A stretch of 10,155 bases of DNA from Euperipatoides rowelli (lineage: Eukaryota; Onychophora; Udeonychophora; Euonychophora; Peripatopsidae): assembly GCA_003024985.2 (NCBI GenBank), contig PXIH01S0000201.1. One strand, 5' to 3'. The notes beneath the pieces are model-generated. The model did no database searches. It was not told the DNA's origin and worked only from the letters and a program-made list of their open reading frames with translations. Shown piece by piece: positions 1-8,737 of this stretch. The position numbers and the translations under genes are program-made. The stretch's first letter is position 1, and every line of letters starts with the position of its first letter.

Positions 1-34
1 ATAGTATTTGTGTTGCACCCTGTTACAACTAGCN

Positions 35-183
35 ATGGCTGTACCAAGTCTTGGAGGTGTGACCGCCCAACTGTTACCACGCCTTACTCAAGAGACGGAA
101 CTTCTAAAAATATTGACAGATNAAAAGATGAGAGGGGAACAGCATAAAACAAATTATCAATTGCTCAAAATAGAACACACTCG
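35..183 (+). CDS. cep83: CEP83 (CCDC41) homologue, first coding exon seen
   Basis: This exon encodes 49 codons plus two bases of a split codon. The protein is a likely CEP83, a coiled-coil component of the distal appendages of the mother centriole that anchors the centriole to membrane and starts ciliogenesis. The ATG at 35 has a good context (G at -3, G at +4), and an in-frame TAG at 2-4 rules out an upstream start unless an intron ends first. A possible acceptor AG sits at 31-32, so the exon may begin at 33. Residues 35-49 contain the diagnostic EQHKTNYQLLKIEHT, which matches from memory the vertebrate CEP83 pattern HKxNYQxLKxEHTRLQ. The first 20 residues (MAVPSLGG...) are not recognisably conserved. 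The exon ends ACT CG before a donor GTAAAC at 184. Codon 30 is NAA because of an ambiguous base at 122; family comparison favours GAA (Glu), since vertebrate CEP83 has a D-E pair there. Seen: frame, donor and motif. Inferred: the start site. Confidence 0.88.
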
Positions 184-413
184 GTAAACATAATTTGTTT
201 TCATATCAGTTATGATAAATGTTACTAGTTAATAACTAATGATAGTAAATATTTGATATTCATTGCATTTTTGAAGTTTTTAGATGTTACTATATTAAAT
301 CTCTTAGTCTGTTCAGTTATGTAGAGACTAGAGAGAGAGGGTGATATTAAAATTAAAAAAAAAAAAAATCACCATTGAGTTTGCAAACAACTTTGCTCAC
401 AAACATAAAAACA

Positions 414-472
414 TTTGATAGTTATGGTGGGAACCACTTTTGATAGTTGTGGTTCCCACCACAACTATTAAA
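414..472. repeat. Imperfect 24-bp inverted repeat (hairpin)
   Basis: The arms 414-437 and 449-472 are reverse complements apart from about two mismatches. The inner 12 bases (GGTGGGAACCAC at 426-437 and GTGGTTCCCACC at 449-460) pair perfectly around an 11-base loop. The same stretch also reads as a direct repeat of TTGATAGTTxTGGT. No target-site duplication is evident, so I cannot call it a transposon. It may be a solo MITE end or a local palindromic duplication. Confidence 0.75.
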
Positions 473-834
473 GTCTTGAAAATTTTGACATGGTCCTTGA
501 AAAGTCCTTTAAAAGTATTTGAGTTTCACAATGATCAAAGTGTACAAACCTTAATATTTAACTCTATTATGTTCAGCACACCCATTTTAATTTACATCAT
601 ATGCAAGGAAGAGCGACTGAATCAGTTAGCAAATACCATTTTTTTTACACTTGAACAATATTTAACTGCTTCACAAATGAGCGCTCAAAGTCCTAGCATG
701 AAGTGGACAACTAAATGACATTCTCCCTTCACATCCTAAAATATATTTGTTCTCTTTTGATAAAGAAGAAAAGGGTGAATGCTCAACCAGTTATGAAATT
801 TAACTCTATGGCCATACTCTGAACTTTTGTTCGA

Positions 835-1080
835 TCCCAGCTCTTATGGGAGTGAACAGGTCCGTCAAGAGGGGGAAGTAGGGGCAAAAGTACCCAGGCC
901 TGTAGTACCTCAAGGGGCACTGTAGATCTGGCCAAAGGGGCCATAGGCCCCTAAGATAAAAAAAATGTCCACACAACCAAAAAAAAAAGCTTATCAAACA
1001 TACACACAAACAAAAAAAAAGCTTATCAATTTTCACGAACAAAGTGCCCATACAAATTTTTGCCCCGGGGCCTGTACAGT
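835..1080. repeat. GC-rich, repeat-like patch
   Basis: This is an island of G/C runs inside otherwise AT-rich intron. It contains GGGGCAAAAGTACCCAGGCC near 882 and, near 1061, TTTTGCCCCGGGGCCTGTACAG; the CCxGGCCTGTA core is shared by both. GGGGCCATAGGCCCC near 938 is close to palindromic. The base composition and internal echo suggest a degraded dispersed repeat, but I cannot assign a family. A minus-strand open frame over it looks low-complexity and is not convincing as protein. Confidence 0.45.
964..1029 (+). repeat. Two imperfect tandem copies of an about 33-bp unit
   Basis: The motif C-A(9-10)-GCTTATCAA occurs at 978-997 and again at 1011-1029, each copy preceded by an ACACA-rich lead. 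The pair looks like a local tandem duplication. Confidence 0.7.
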
Positions 1081-1447
1081 TTCAACACCCCTCGGAATGA
1101 ATGGAAGCATTTCAGTGATATTTGAGATTATTTGCTGATATATAGCTACATAATTTGGTGGTTCTCTGTGCACTTAATTACAGAGGGAAACATTAATCCT
1201 ATAATATTGAAACATACACATTGCACTTCCATAATCAATATATTATAATCTGTGCATCAGAAGCGATTGAACTTGTAGTAAACCTATTTTCTTCCACTGA
1301 ACATCTTTTTCCTTTGTTATTTTTTTTAAAGCATCAGCAAATTATCAATCTTTCTAAGATAATTTTTTCACATATCGAAAATTTCTTTAACCCAAGAAAA
1401 AAAATAAGAGCTGCAACATGTTATTCCATTAATAGTTGCCCATAATG

Positions 1448-1482
1448 GAAGCCATGACAATTATTGTCATTTTGGCAGCTTC
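1448..1482. repeat. Imperfect hairpin around TGACAATTATTGTCA
   Basis: TGACAAT and ATTGTCA (1455-1469) are perfect arms around a single T. GAAGC and GCTTC further out extend the symmetry with a small bulge. The left side GAAGCCATGACAATT resembles GAAGCCATAACAATT at 3877-3891, which also leads into a palindrome. Confidence 0.6.
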
Positions 1483-1768
1483 ACTATTCATTGAATGCAA
1501 AGCAGTTATGAAGGATGTGTCTTTCAGACTTTTTGTTATAAGGAATTATGATTTTCCCAATACTTTATTTCTTAAATTAAGAATGTAAAATTGTCTTTAA
1601 AAAAATTTATAATTAATTCAAGTTATTTAAATTAATGGCAAATAATTTGCATCTATATAATGTAAGAGTTAGCTTAATTGTATATATCTAAAAGAAGAAT
1701 TATGTAATAAATATCTATTTTTTTTCCAACTTTCTTTGCTATTCAGCAAAGTGTTTTTCTCTCATATA

Positions 1769-1876
1769 GTGTTGGATCGTTCATTCATGAATGAACTGAC
1801 TCTTTTTAATGAATCACAACTGTGATGAATGACTCACTCTTTATTCATGATAAATGAGCTGTTCGCTCACACCACC
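1769..1876. repeat. TGAATGA/TCATTCA-rich palindrome cluster
   Basis: A perfect 18-bp palindrome (GTTCATTCATGAATGAAC, 1779-1796) is followed by several more TGAATGA, TGAATCA and ATTCATGA words over about 80 bases. The block is bracketed by GTGTTGGA near 1769 and TCACACCACC near 1867. It looks like a degraded short MITE or satellite unit, but I found no convincing terminal repeat pair or target duplication. Confidence 0.5.
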
Positions 1877-3466
1877 ATTATCAAAATATCATGTTAGTTT
1901 AGTTACAATGCCAAAAACACAATCATTTTAAGGCTGTTCTTTCAGATCTTGTGTAAAATGGGAAAAATGAATCTTTATTCGCCATTTTGGGGATGAAGCT
2001 TACATGGGATCTTAGGGGACTTTTGGAATACTATCAAACATGTATTCAAGAGTAACTCTTGAAATTTTCAACTTTTTCAAAATTATTTCACCCCAGAATC
2101 ACTTAGTTACTGGGCTAAAAATTAATATTACTGTACATGTTAAAGATTAGAAGAAAATATTTGAAATTCCCTTTTAAATTTGAATGTACTTTTATACTGT
2201 TAAAGAGAACTTTATTAAAATTCCATTTAGTTTTGTGCTTAAAATATGAAATGCTATAGCCTGTTTATTCTATACAAATGTACTATAAATAGTAATATTA
2301 AATGTCAACTAGGCCTCCTCTTAACTGAATTCCTGCCACAACTTGAAAACCAATTTATTTTCTAGACATTAATAACTAATAGCAAATCAAAAGTAATAAC
2401 AGAATGAATAACTTGGTTTATAATTAAAGAAAAACTAAATTCTATTATAAAATGTACAAACAGTCTAGCTGCCACAATTCATCTTTGGTTCAAACCCTGA
2501 AAGTTCTACCTGGAGTATAGTTAATTCACAAAAAATGTTAAAACCCTCGTAACATATTAAATGTCCCATAAATTTAAAACTAACATTCATATACACTGTA
2601 TATTATAATCTATACTGTAACGACACATACCCAGCTACAATTTTATTAAGTAAGGTACTATAAAATAATAATTGTGCAGACTCATTTTATTGTAATGTTG
2701 ATAATATTACTTTCATTCAGTAAAAGTTAAAGTTTTGCTCACTTCAGTTAATTTCTCTTTAATCAATACCAACTGTAGTATACATGCTTTCAATTGATGT
2801 CACTTAACCTCTATGTATAAAATTTATTTGGCAGTATAATATAAAATAAATGGATTCAGTGCTGGGAAAGCCATTAACTATATTTTAGTCATAAAGCTCG
2901 CAACTTCAACAATACATTATTTCAACTCTGGGAATAGCAATCACTTGTCTGCAGATGATTTACTATAATGTGTTAATGCTATGGCACTTCTCCACACTAT
3001 TTCCAACCTTAATATTAGTTATTTATACTTAACATATTTTGTAAATAATCAATAACATCTATAAAGTTTTTAACATGAAGAGCTTTCCTTTTGTTGGTTG
3101 AGAATTTAAATGACAATTATTAAAACTGTTTATTTTTAAAGTGTCATTTGTCAGATATTATGAAAACTGACTTAACAGTAGAATTTATGGATAGGCCTAT
3201 TTGTTTACAATAGACATACCCATATTTTCTTAGAAGGTGTGTTGCATACATGGCTGTAAATAAATAAATTGTTTCATTTGTAATATTCCTTGTATTACAG
3301 CAATGCATTCATTATTCAAACAAAGTGTTGCATCATAATCATAATTCAAATTATTCACATGATTTCTCAAGTTCCCGTTGGTGTTTAATCTTTTGTTTAT
3401 AAATGTTATTTTCGTTCTTTACAAATTTGAAATAAAAACAATTTCTTCAATATTATAAAATGACAG

Positions 3467-3497
3467 GATTGAAATAAATATAAAATTCATTTCAATC
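3467..3497. repeat. 9-bp inverted repeat
   Basis: GATTGAAAT (3467-3475) and ATTTCAATC (3489-3497) pair perfectly around a 13-base AT-rich loop. In DNA this AT-rich such a match may be chance. Confidence 0.45.
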
Positions 3498-3779
3498 TTT
3501 AGTCTTTTTTTTTTTAATGTTGATAAAATTTAAGAAAACATATTTTCTCTTTCCATCTTTTACTTGAATTAGAAGAGAAAGCAAGTCTCATCCCTTAGTC
3601 GTTTCTTTTTAAATGAGACTAGGAATCTATTTTTTAAATTTGCATCATGTAACAATTACAATTAGAACATTCTGTGGTTGTTAATAAAGTATTTCCCTCA
3701 TTACAAAAAGTCATTTAAAAAACATTTAGGCAGCAATGAGCGGAAATGCAGATAAACACGTAAAGTTTTTGTTAAAATT

Positions 3780-4200
3780 TTAATACACTTCTACAGGAAC
3801 GTTGTTTGTGGCCTGAGCATATTCAGACGATATTCATTTGCCCATCCTATTTAGTCAACCATCTTTTTTTTTTTGAGAAGCCATAACAATTGTTATCCTC
3901 ATCTTTAATGTTGTGACATAATCTCACAGAAAAAGTCTGGAGATTTGGCCAGCGATCGTGGTGGCCATGGTGCCGGACAATTTTTGCTCAATACATCTGT
4001 CGGGGAAATGTGGCATTTAGGTACTCTTGAACAAGTAATCCCCATTATGTGGTGCACAGTCCTGCTAGAAATTACCCAAGACCAGAGCTCATTTAATCAC
4101 AGGACACATTGAGTTATTTTCGGGATGAGCCGTTAAATATGTGACTGTTCACAGACCAATCGGATTGTAGCTGAGCTCACTAGAACCAAATGGTTTCAAA
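3780..4200 (-). pseudogene. Decayed DDE transposase, Tc1/mariner-IS630 group
   Basis: Read on the minus strand from about 4200 to 3780, fragments of one transposase appear in order but in shifting frames. VSSATI lies near 4165, comparable to the V-W-C-A-V-S-S strand of the family. QDCAPHNGDY is at about 4070 down to 4040, resembling the QQDGAPPH motif that carries the second catalytic Asp. Then come FPDRCIE near 4000, PAPWPPRS...SPDFF near 3975-3925, resembling WPPRSPDLTPLDFF with the third catalytic Asp, NEYRLNM near 3840-3818, and AQATNNVPVEVY followed by TAA at 3780-3782, which fits the usual YRLDVCRATNGAHVEVY-type C-terminus. There are at least two frameshifts, an in-frame stop after QDC..., and an apparent deletion between SPDFF and NEYRL. 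It is clearly non-functional. The N-terminal DNA-binding part and the terminal repeats were not found. The superfamily call rests on remembered motifs. Confidence 0.68.
3883..3896. repeat. 14-bp perfect palindrome
   Basis: ATAACAATTGTTAT is self-complementary. It falls inside the decayed transposase, in the stretch where expected coding sequence is missing, and is preceded by GAAGCC as is the hairpin at 1448-1482. Confidence 0.6.
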
Positions 4201-5394
4201 GTCTTATTTTTTTAATAGTCCTAACTTTTACTCACCGCATAATAAATCACTAGGCCCAATCTTATGATAATCAAAAGATGTATTAACTATGCCCCAACCC
4301 GATTATAATCAAGCGGTGGAATAATTTAACAGAAAATTTACTAAAATATTGCCACGCCCCTGCTCTATTGTGATTGTATTGTAAGGCTTGAACTGTTGCA
4401 CATTTAACAGCTTGTTTCCTGCATAGAAGCCATTTTGGATTCTGGCAATTGCAGTGCCAACTATTGTCACCCAGTATGCACCTATTAACAAAAACAATAA
4501 AAAATTTATGAGTTCTTTAATTTCGCCACTAACTGTTCACTACTACATTTTTGTAAAAATGTTATTTCATAAAGAAAGGAAAGACTTATGAACTCCTGGT
4601 ATATATTTTATTGGGTTGGGAAAGACTGCTAAAAAAAAAAAAACTATAAATAATAAAATACTCCAAATTTCATGCCAGAATATCAGATAAATCAATAATT
4701 ATGGTAAATATTTTAAAATGTTCATTTATGCACCGTTCTCAGCCTTATTTGGAGAATACTACTATACACTATATGCAGGTATTTAGAGAAATACATTGTC
4801 ATTGTTTAATTATTTTTCTCCTTTAGCTACATCATAAACTAAATTTAAAATTGTTTATATTAGTTTGAAAATTTTGATGACTTTTCTATCGTGTTCATTC
4901 AACCTTTGTGTATGAATCAAAATTAATTATTAGAGCAATTAATTGGATTGAGAGATTTTTTTCGAAGCTATTGTTTAAAGGTGTAAAAGGGTAATAAAAA
5001 CATGATTGCCTTTTTAACACTGATTTCATACTAAAATGTATATTTTTTTGTAGTTTAGCTTACATAATGAGTAAGCTTTAGTTTAAAGTCATGAATAATT
5101 TATTTAGAATTGGAAATCTTTACAGAAAGTGTTTTTTTTAATGTAGTATTCATGAGTGACCTTATTTGAATTAATATAATATTTTGTTTTGGGGATTACC
5201 ATGACAACTTTTTTTTTTTAAATATATAATATAGAAAGTCTTATGTTGTTAATTGTTTTTAAAAAAAAATTTTTTTGACGATTTAATTTTAGTTGGAAGA
5301 TTTTAAATTTTAATTGTTTTTAAAATTATTTTTAAAATTGTAATCTTGAATTTATTTAAAGCTAGCTTATAGCTTGTCAAAAATGATTGAACAG

Positions 5395-5490
5395 TTTTTT
5401 TTTTTTGCCAATTCTGCTCCATTCCTCATTCCACCCCCCTCTCTCTGCTCTCACTATCTCCCCCCTTCCCATAAGTATTTATTTCCCCCA
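5395..5490 (+). repeat. Long pyrimidine-rich tract
   Basis: A T12 run is followed by about 80 bases that are nearly all C and T, with CCCCCC runs at 5434-5439 and near 5460. It resembles a splice polypyrimidine tract in composition, but no coding sequence follows. It is probably simple-sequence DNA. Confidence 0.7.
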
Positions 5491-5518
5491 ATCTTCTGAC
5501 AACACTGTAATTAATATC

Positions 5519-5549
5519 TACTAAATATCCACCCCATGGATATTTAGTA
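5519..5549. repeat. Perfect 13-bp hairpin with 5-base loop
   Basis: TACTAAATATCCA (5519-5531) and TGGATATTTAGTA (5537-5549) are exact reverse complements around CCCCA. No transposon context or poly-U terminator layout accompanies it. Function unknown. Confidence 0.8.
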
Positions 5550-5578
5550 TTTTGTAGAATTTGTGAGTAACAATACTG

Positions 5579-5614
5579 CAACAACAACAATAATAATAAT
5601 TAATAATAATAATA
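5579..5614 (+). repeat. (CAA)n(TAA)n microsatellite
   Basis: A compound trinucleotide repeat with four CAA-type units passing into about eight TAA-type units, interrupted once by an extra T-A step near 5601. Likely length-polymorphic. Confidence 0.9.
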
Positions 5615-6520
5615 TCGACTTTCATGCATTCCCCCAAAAAATAATTTTGAGTGTTCTTAATCAGCCACCAAACAAATTTGGGTTATAATATTATATACTT
5701 CAATACCCCCACCCCCTCCTCTTAACCTACTGCCAGAAAATGGTGAATAGAATTACAGTATGTCTACATAAAATCAAATTGTCTATATAAACACCTGCAT
5801 TGAGGGCATGCCAACCAATCCAAACCGTACAAATTGAGCTGTTATTAATGGTAGTTACTGTATATTGTTTTTAGTTTATTTTCAAAAATATTATTTCTGT
5901 TGTTTTGTTCAATATAACTTATTATTATAGACATTAAAAAATAAAAATAATGAAAATTTTCATATCTATCTGATGATCAGAAGCCATCAGTTGGACAAAA
6001 AGGGAAAATTGATGGTGGAAAGATGTTTGAATAAAAATGCAAATTTATATAACAATTGAACTGCAAATTTTTCATGAGTTTTAAATACTNATAAATAATG
6101 AAAACTATCAATACGTTAACATTTTTTAATTAATCTATTTTATGATCTAAAAAAAACAAAAAAATAAATAAATAAAAAGCCGATATTTACAGTATATAAT
6201 TTTCTAGATTTGACATAAGATTACCTCTTTTAAAATATTAATTCCCATTCAGAATAGAAAGTCTCAATATTGTACAGTATTGTTTTGAGAAAGGGAAGGT
6301 ACAGTATATTTGCAGACTATTTACTCCCATTAAAGATCGTAGGTTTTTTAAATCACCCTTAATTATATTTTTCGAATGAGAATAGTATATACAGTATTTG
6401 ACACTTCAATATCCATAAATGTACTAAGTAAATGGCAAAGGGAAGATATAAGGAAAATGAATAAAAAAATTTAATTTTTAATCTAATAATTTATTTCAAG
6501 AATTAAATTGGTTTTCAAAG

Positions 6521-6530
6521 CCATTCCATG
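6521..6530 (+). repeat. Left target-site duplication of the MITE
   Basis: CCATTCCATG is repeated exactly at 6798-6807. The bases just outside differ (G against C before, G against A after), so the repeat is exactly ten bases. Confidence 0.75.
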
Positions 6531-6797
6531 GCTAAATTCCACTTTACGGTTCCCCCAAGATGGCCGCCATATACATAGCAATGCTCTAGTTAAAAATATT
6601 CAAAAAGAGTTATTGCAACTCTTGATTATCCTAGGGTAGGGGCATAGTGGATTTCACATGTGGTTGGAGTTAGTGTTCAGGGTAAGGTTAGGACTGTAAT
6701 AAAATATTAAAACTGTAAAAAAAAAAAGGGGGGGGGGGTTGCAGCTTTTCGTTACATCTAGTATGACGGCTGGGGGAACCGTAAAGTGGAATCATGC
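6531..6797. mobile_element. 267-bp MITE with TIRs and a 10-bp target duplication
   Basis: The left end 6536-6557 (ATTCCACTTTACGGTTCCCC plus CA) is the perfect reverse complement of the right end 6771-6792. Five further outer bases on each side partly match (GCTAA against GCATG), giving 27-bp ends. Immediately outside, CCATTCCATG is present at both 6521-6530 and 6798-6807, an exact 10-bp target-site duplication. The arms stay similar further in (GCCGCCATA against GCCGTCATA) with a small indel. There is no coding capacity; the interior carries an A11G11 run (6717-6738) and GGTTAGG-type words. The 9-11 bp duplication fits Mutator-like elements best, but a hAT-type 8-bp duplication extended by chance is an alternative. 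Conserved ends and an intact duplication suggest a fairly recent insertion in the intron, mobilised by an autonomous element elsewhere. Confidence 0.82.
6717..6738 (+). repeat. A11G11 homopolymer junction inside the MITE
   Basis: Eleven A followed by eleven G. The exact length may be unreliable in sequencing. Confidence 0.85.
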
Positions 6798-6807
6798 CCA
6801 TTCCATG
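6798..6807 (+). repeat. Right target-site duplication of the MITE
   Basis: Second copy of CCATTCCATG, directly next to the right end of the element. Confidence 0.75.
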
Positions 6808-7753
6808 AAAATGAAATTTTTTTTAGTATAACATCTTCATTTGATCTTCTAGAAAGTCATTTAATTCTAAAATTTAATGAGTTTCTTGAAAAAAAAAACA
6901 CATTTTTTACAGTGTTTAATAAGTATTTACATTATAGCTATCAGTGATTTGCAGATAAATTAAAACTGAAAGTTGGTATCACTTATGTTTGTAAATCAAG
7001 CTATCAATAGTATTAAATACAGTATATTTAATTAAGAATGTTTGATGTAACATTTATGCTAAAGTGTGTGTAATATTCATCATAATTCTATATTAAAAAA
7101 AAATTAAGACCATGAGATCACAGGTAACATCCATGAAAAAAAGTGAATAGCCTATCCGTGTTACAATAATGTTTTTCCAAAATAACTTGTTCATTGCTGT
7201 ACCGTATGCTGTACAGAGGAAACCATTTTTATTTATGCATTTACTATAGATCAGAGGGGGACTAGATTTTTTCATCTTAACCCCTTCAACTTCAGAGAAG
7301 TACTTGCATAAGTCAATATCGTGGAGAATTTAATCCTGAACAAAATAGAACAATCTGAAAATATTGTAGGGTGATATCTTCCACTGTACCTTCAAACATT
7401 CTCATAATATGAGGTATGTTTATTCATTTACTGTATTTCTTTCATTCATTGTTTAAACTAAAAAAAAAAACTGCTTATTTTATAATAAAAATTAGAAATA
7501 AAAAGCTGTCAAAAATGAGAAAATAATTAAATTTCTTTATTATATTAATGTTATTTTCTGTAAGAGATTACCGCAATTGATTTATTGATTTATAATTACC
7601 TCAAATCTATATGGGATGTTTTTGTATAAACACATGCTATACATATTAGATTCAAAGTTCAAACCCATTATCTCTTCAAGTAAATATAAGTATAATTTCT
7701 AACAAATTGACCTAATAAAAGATTCATAATTGTTAGTAAAATAACTTGTTCCT

Positions 7754-7766
7754 CCCCCACCCCCCC
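7754..7766 (+). repeat. C-rich tract CCCCCACCCCCCC
   Basis: One of four similar C runs on the + strand (others at 5431-5439, 5706-5716 and 8394-8403). The complementary strand is G-rich. Simple sequence of unknown role. Confidence 0.7.
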
Positions 7767-8586
7767 AAAAAAAATAACAATCCAAAGAGAAAAAAAAAAT
7801 TTGTTTAACATATTTTAAATTTTTATTTTAAATACTGATTTCCAACAATGCAACCCTAGCGTAAATCTAAAGTAAACTGTTAGCTGTTTATACAGTGTAT
7901 AAAAAAATTGTGATTCAAGAAGTAATCCTTCTTGAGTTTCTTCTTCTTACTTTTAAAATTGAACATGGTATATTGTTAATAAAAAATACATATTGTTTTA
8001 GCCAATTTGTATGAAAAATAAGGCTGTCATTGCCTGTATTAAAAAACAGNGTTCATGTGCAAATCTCACCCTTAAAATTATGTTTCTGCAATGTGCTTGC
8101 TGATCTCTCATTGTAAATACACATGATTATACGAAATATTTGAATGAAAAATATGGTTCTATTATGAAAAAAAATTGTAAGTTTCTCAGAGTGAGAGTAA
8201 TCACTTTATCCTTTCTTTGCCTTTGTAGGGAAGATAATATATTTTCCTTAAAAAATGAAGGTTGGGTAAGGATCACCATAAAAGGTTAAATACTGTACAG
8301 TGTACACAATGTATTATAGCACTAAAATGTAGCTATTTTGTTTTTAAGCTACCAGACATGGAATTCAATCCCTTTTTTTTCCATTTACCCCTTCCCCCAC
8401 CCCAGAGCTATTAAAAAAGTGTTGGTGAAAGTTTCAAGGTTGCATCACCTAAAATTAAAGGCAAAATTGTTCAATCTTTGTACATAGTCCTTATTACTTC
8501 ATGTATACAGTAACTTTTTCTAAGACATTTTCTGGCAAAGTTTACTATAAAATGTTTATAGCTTTGAAAAATTAATTTTTATTTAG

Positions 8587-8737
8587 GCTTCAAGATGAAC
8601 ATTTGAACTTGCAGAATGAAATCAAGAATATACTAGATGACAATAAAGATAGTCAAGATAAAATCCAATTAGTATTAGAACAATGTCAGAGGGATTTATC
8701 GAATAAACAAGGTGAAGTTGAACAACTTAAGTCACAG
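8587..8737 (+). CDS. cep83: CEP83 (CCDC41) homologue, second coding exon
   Basis: This 151-base exon is one base plus 50 open codons. The acceptor is TTTTTATTTAG ending at 8586, and the donor is CAG|GTAATT at 8738. Its first base G completes the CG left by the exon at 35-183 to give CGG (Arg), so the join reads EHTRLQDEHLNLQNE, a near match to vertebrate CEP83 (EHTRLQxEHxxLQNE). The residues are rich in Leu/Ile at heptad spacing with Glu, Gln, Lys and Asn between them. There is no Pro, as expected for a continuous coiled coil. Two good splice sites, phase agreement and family match make this very secure. The exon ends in phase 0 after ...EQLKSQ, where vertebrate CEP83 continues with a conserved LTPQKLELL-type segment; that segment is not found in the remaining 1.4 kb and should lie downstream. 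The two exons give the first 100 residues of a protein that is about 700 residues in vertebrates. Confidence 0.9.

Larger units (their letters stand above)
184..8586 (+). other. CEP83 intron, phase 2, about 8.4 kb
   Basis: This is the intron between the two CEP83 exons, with donor GTAAAC and acceptor ATTTAG. It interrupts an Arg codon between its second and third bases. Besides the repeats and mobile elements listed separately it is low-complexity AT-rich DNA with many stops in all frames. The stretches 184-413, 473-834, 1877-3779, 4201-5394, 5615-6520 and 6808-8586 hold nothing I can identify beyond poly-A/T runs, C-rich tracts and short palindromes. No additional exon is needed, because the direct join already reproduces the conserved CEP83 sequence. 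Confidence 0.88.

Noticed and set aside
440-718. 92-codon + strand open frame beginning in the inverted repeat
   Set aside because: AT-rich composition gives a hydrophobic, low-information peptide with no recognisable motif. It lies in the CEP83 intron and starts inside a hairpin; there is no splice or start context to support it.
806-1051. 81-codon minus-strand open frame
   Set aside because: Open because of the GC-rich patch and poly-A runs (giving Phe and Leu strings). No family resemblance.
1221-1445. 74-codon + strand open frame
   Set aside because: Chance frame in AT-rich intron with no motif or supporting signals.
2489-2502. GGTTCAAACCC resembling a tRNA/SINE B box (a weaker one is near 7655)
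   Set aside because: No matching A box at the right distance and no cloverleaf can be drawn; likely chance.
4309-4497. 62-codon minus-strand open frame just upstream of the transposase fossil
   Set aside because: Considered as the transposase N-terminal part, but its residues do not match any expected helix-turn-helix or catalytic segment, so it is left out of the pseudogene.
5253-5340. Repeated AATTGTTTTTAAAA words
   Set aside because: Low-complexity A/T sequence in which such repeats and self-complementarity are expected by chance.
7093-7275. 60-codon minus-strand open frame
   Set aside because: No motif, AT-driven composition; a chance frame.
8370-8425. Strong pyrimidine tract ending CCCCAG with a GTGAAA donor about 20 bases later, resembling a microexon
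   Set aside because: Inserting it would break the exact split-codon join that yields conserved CEP83 sequence. At most a cryptic site.
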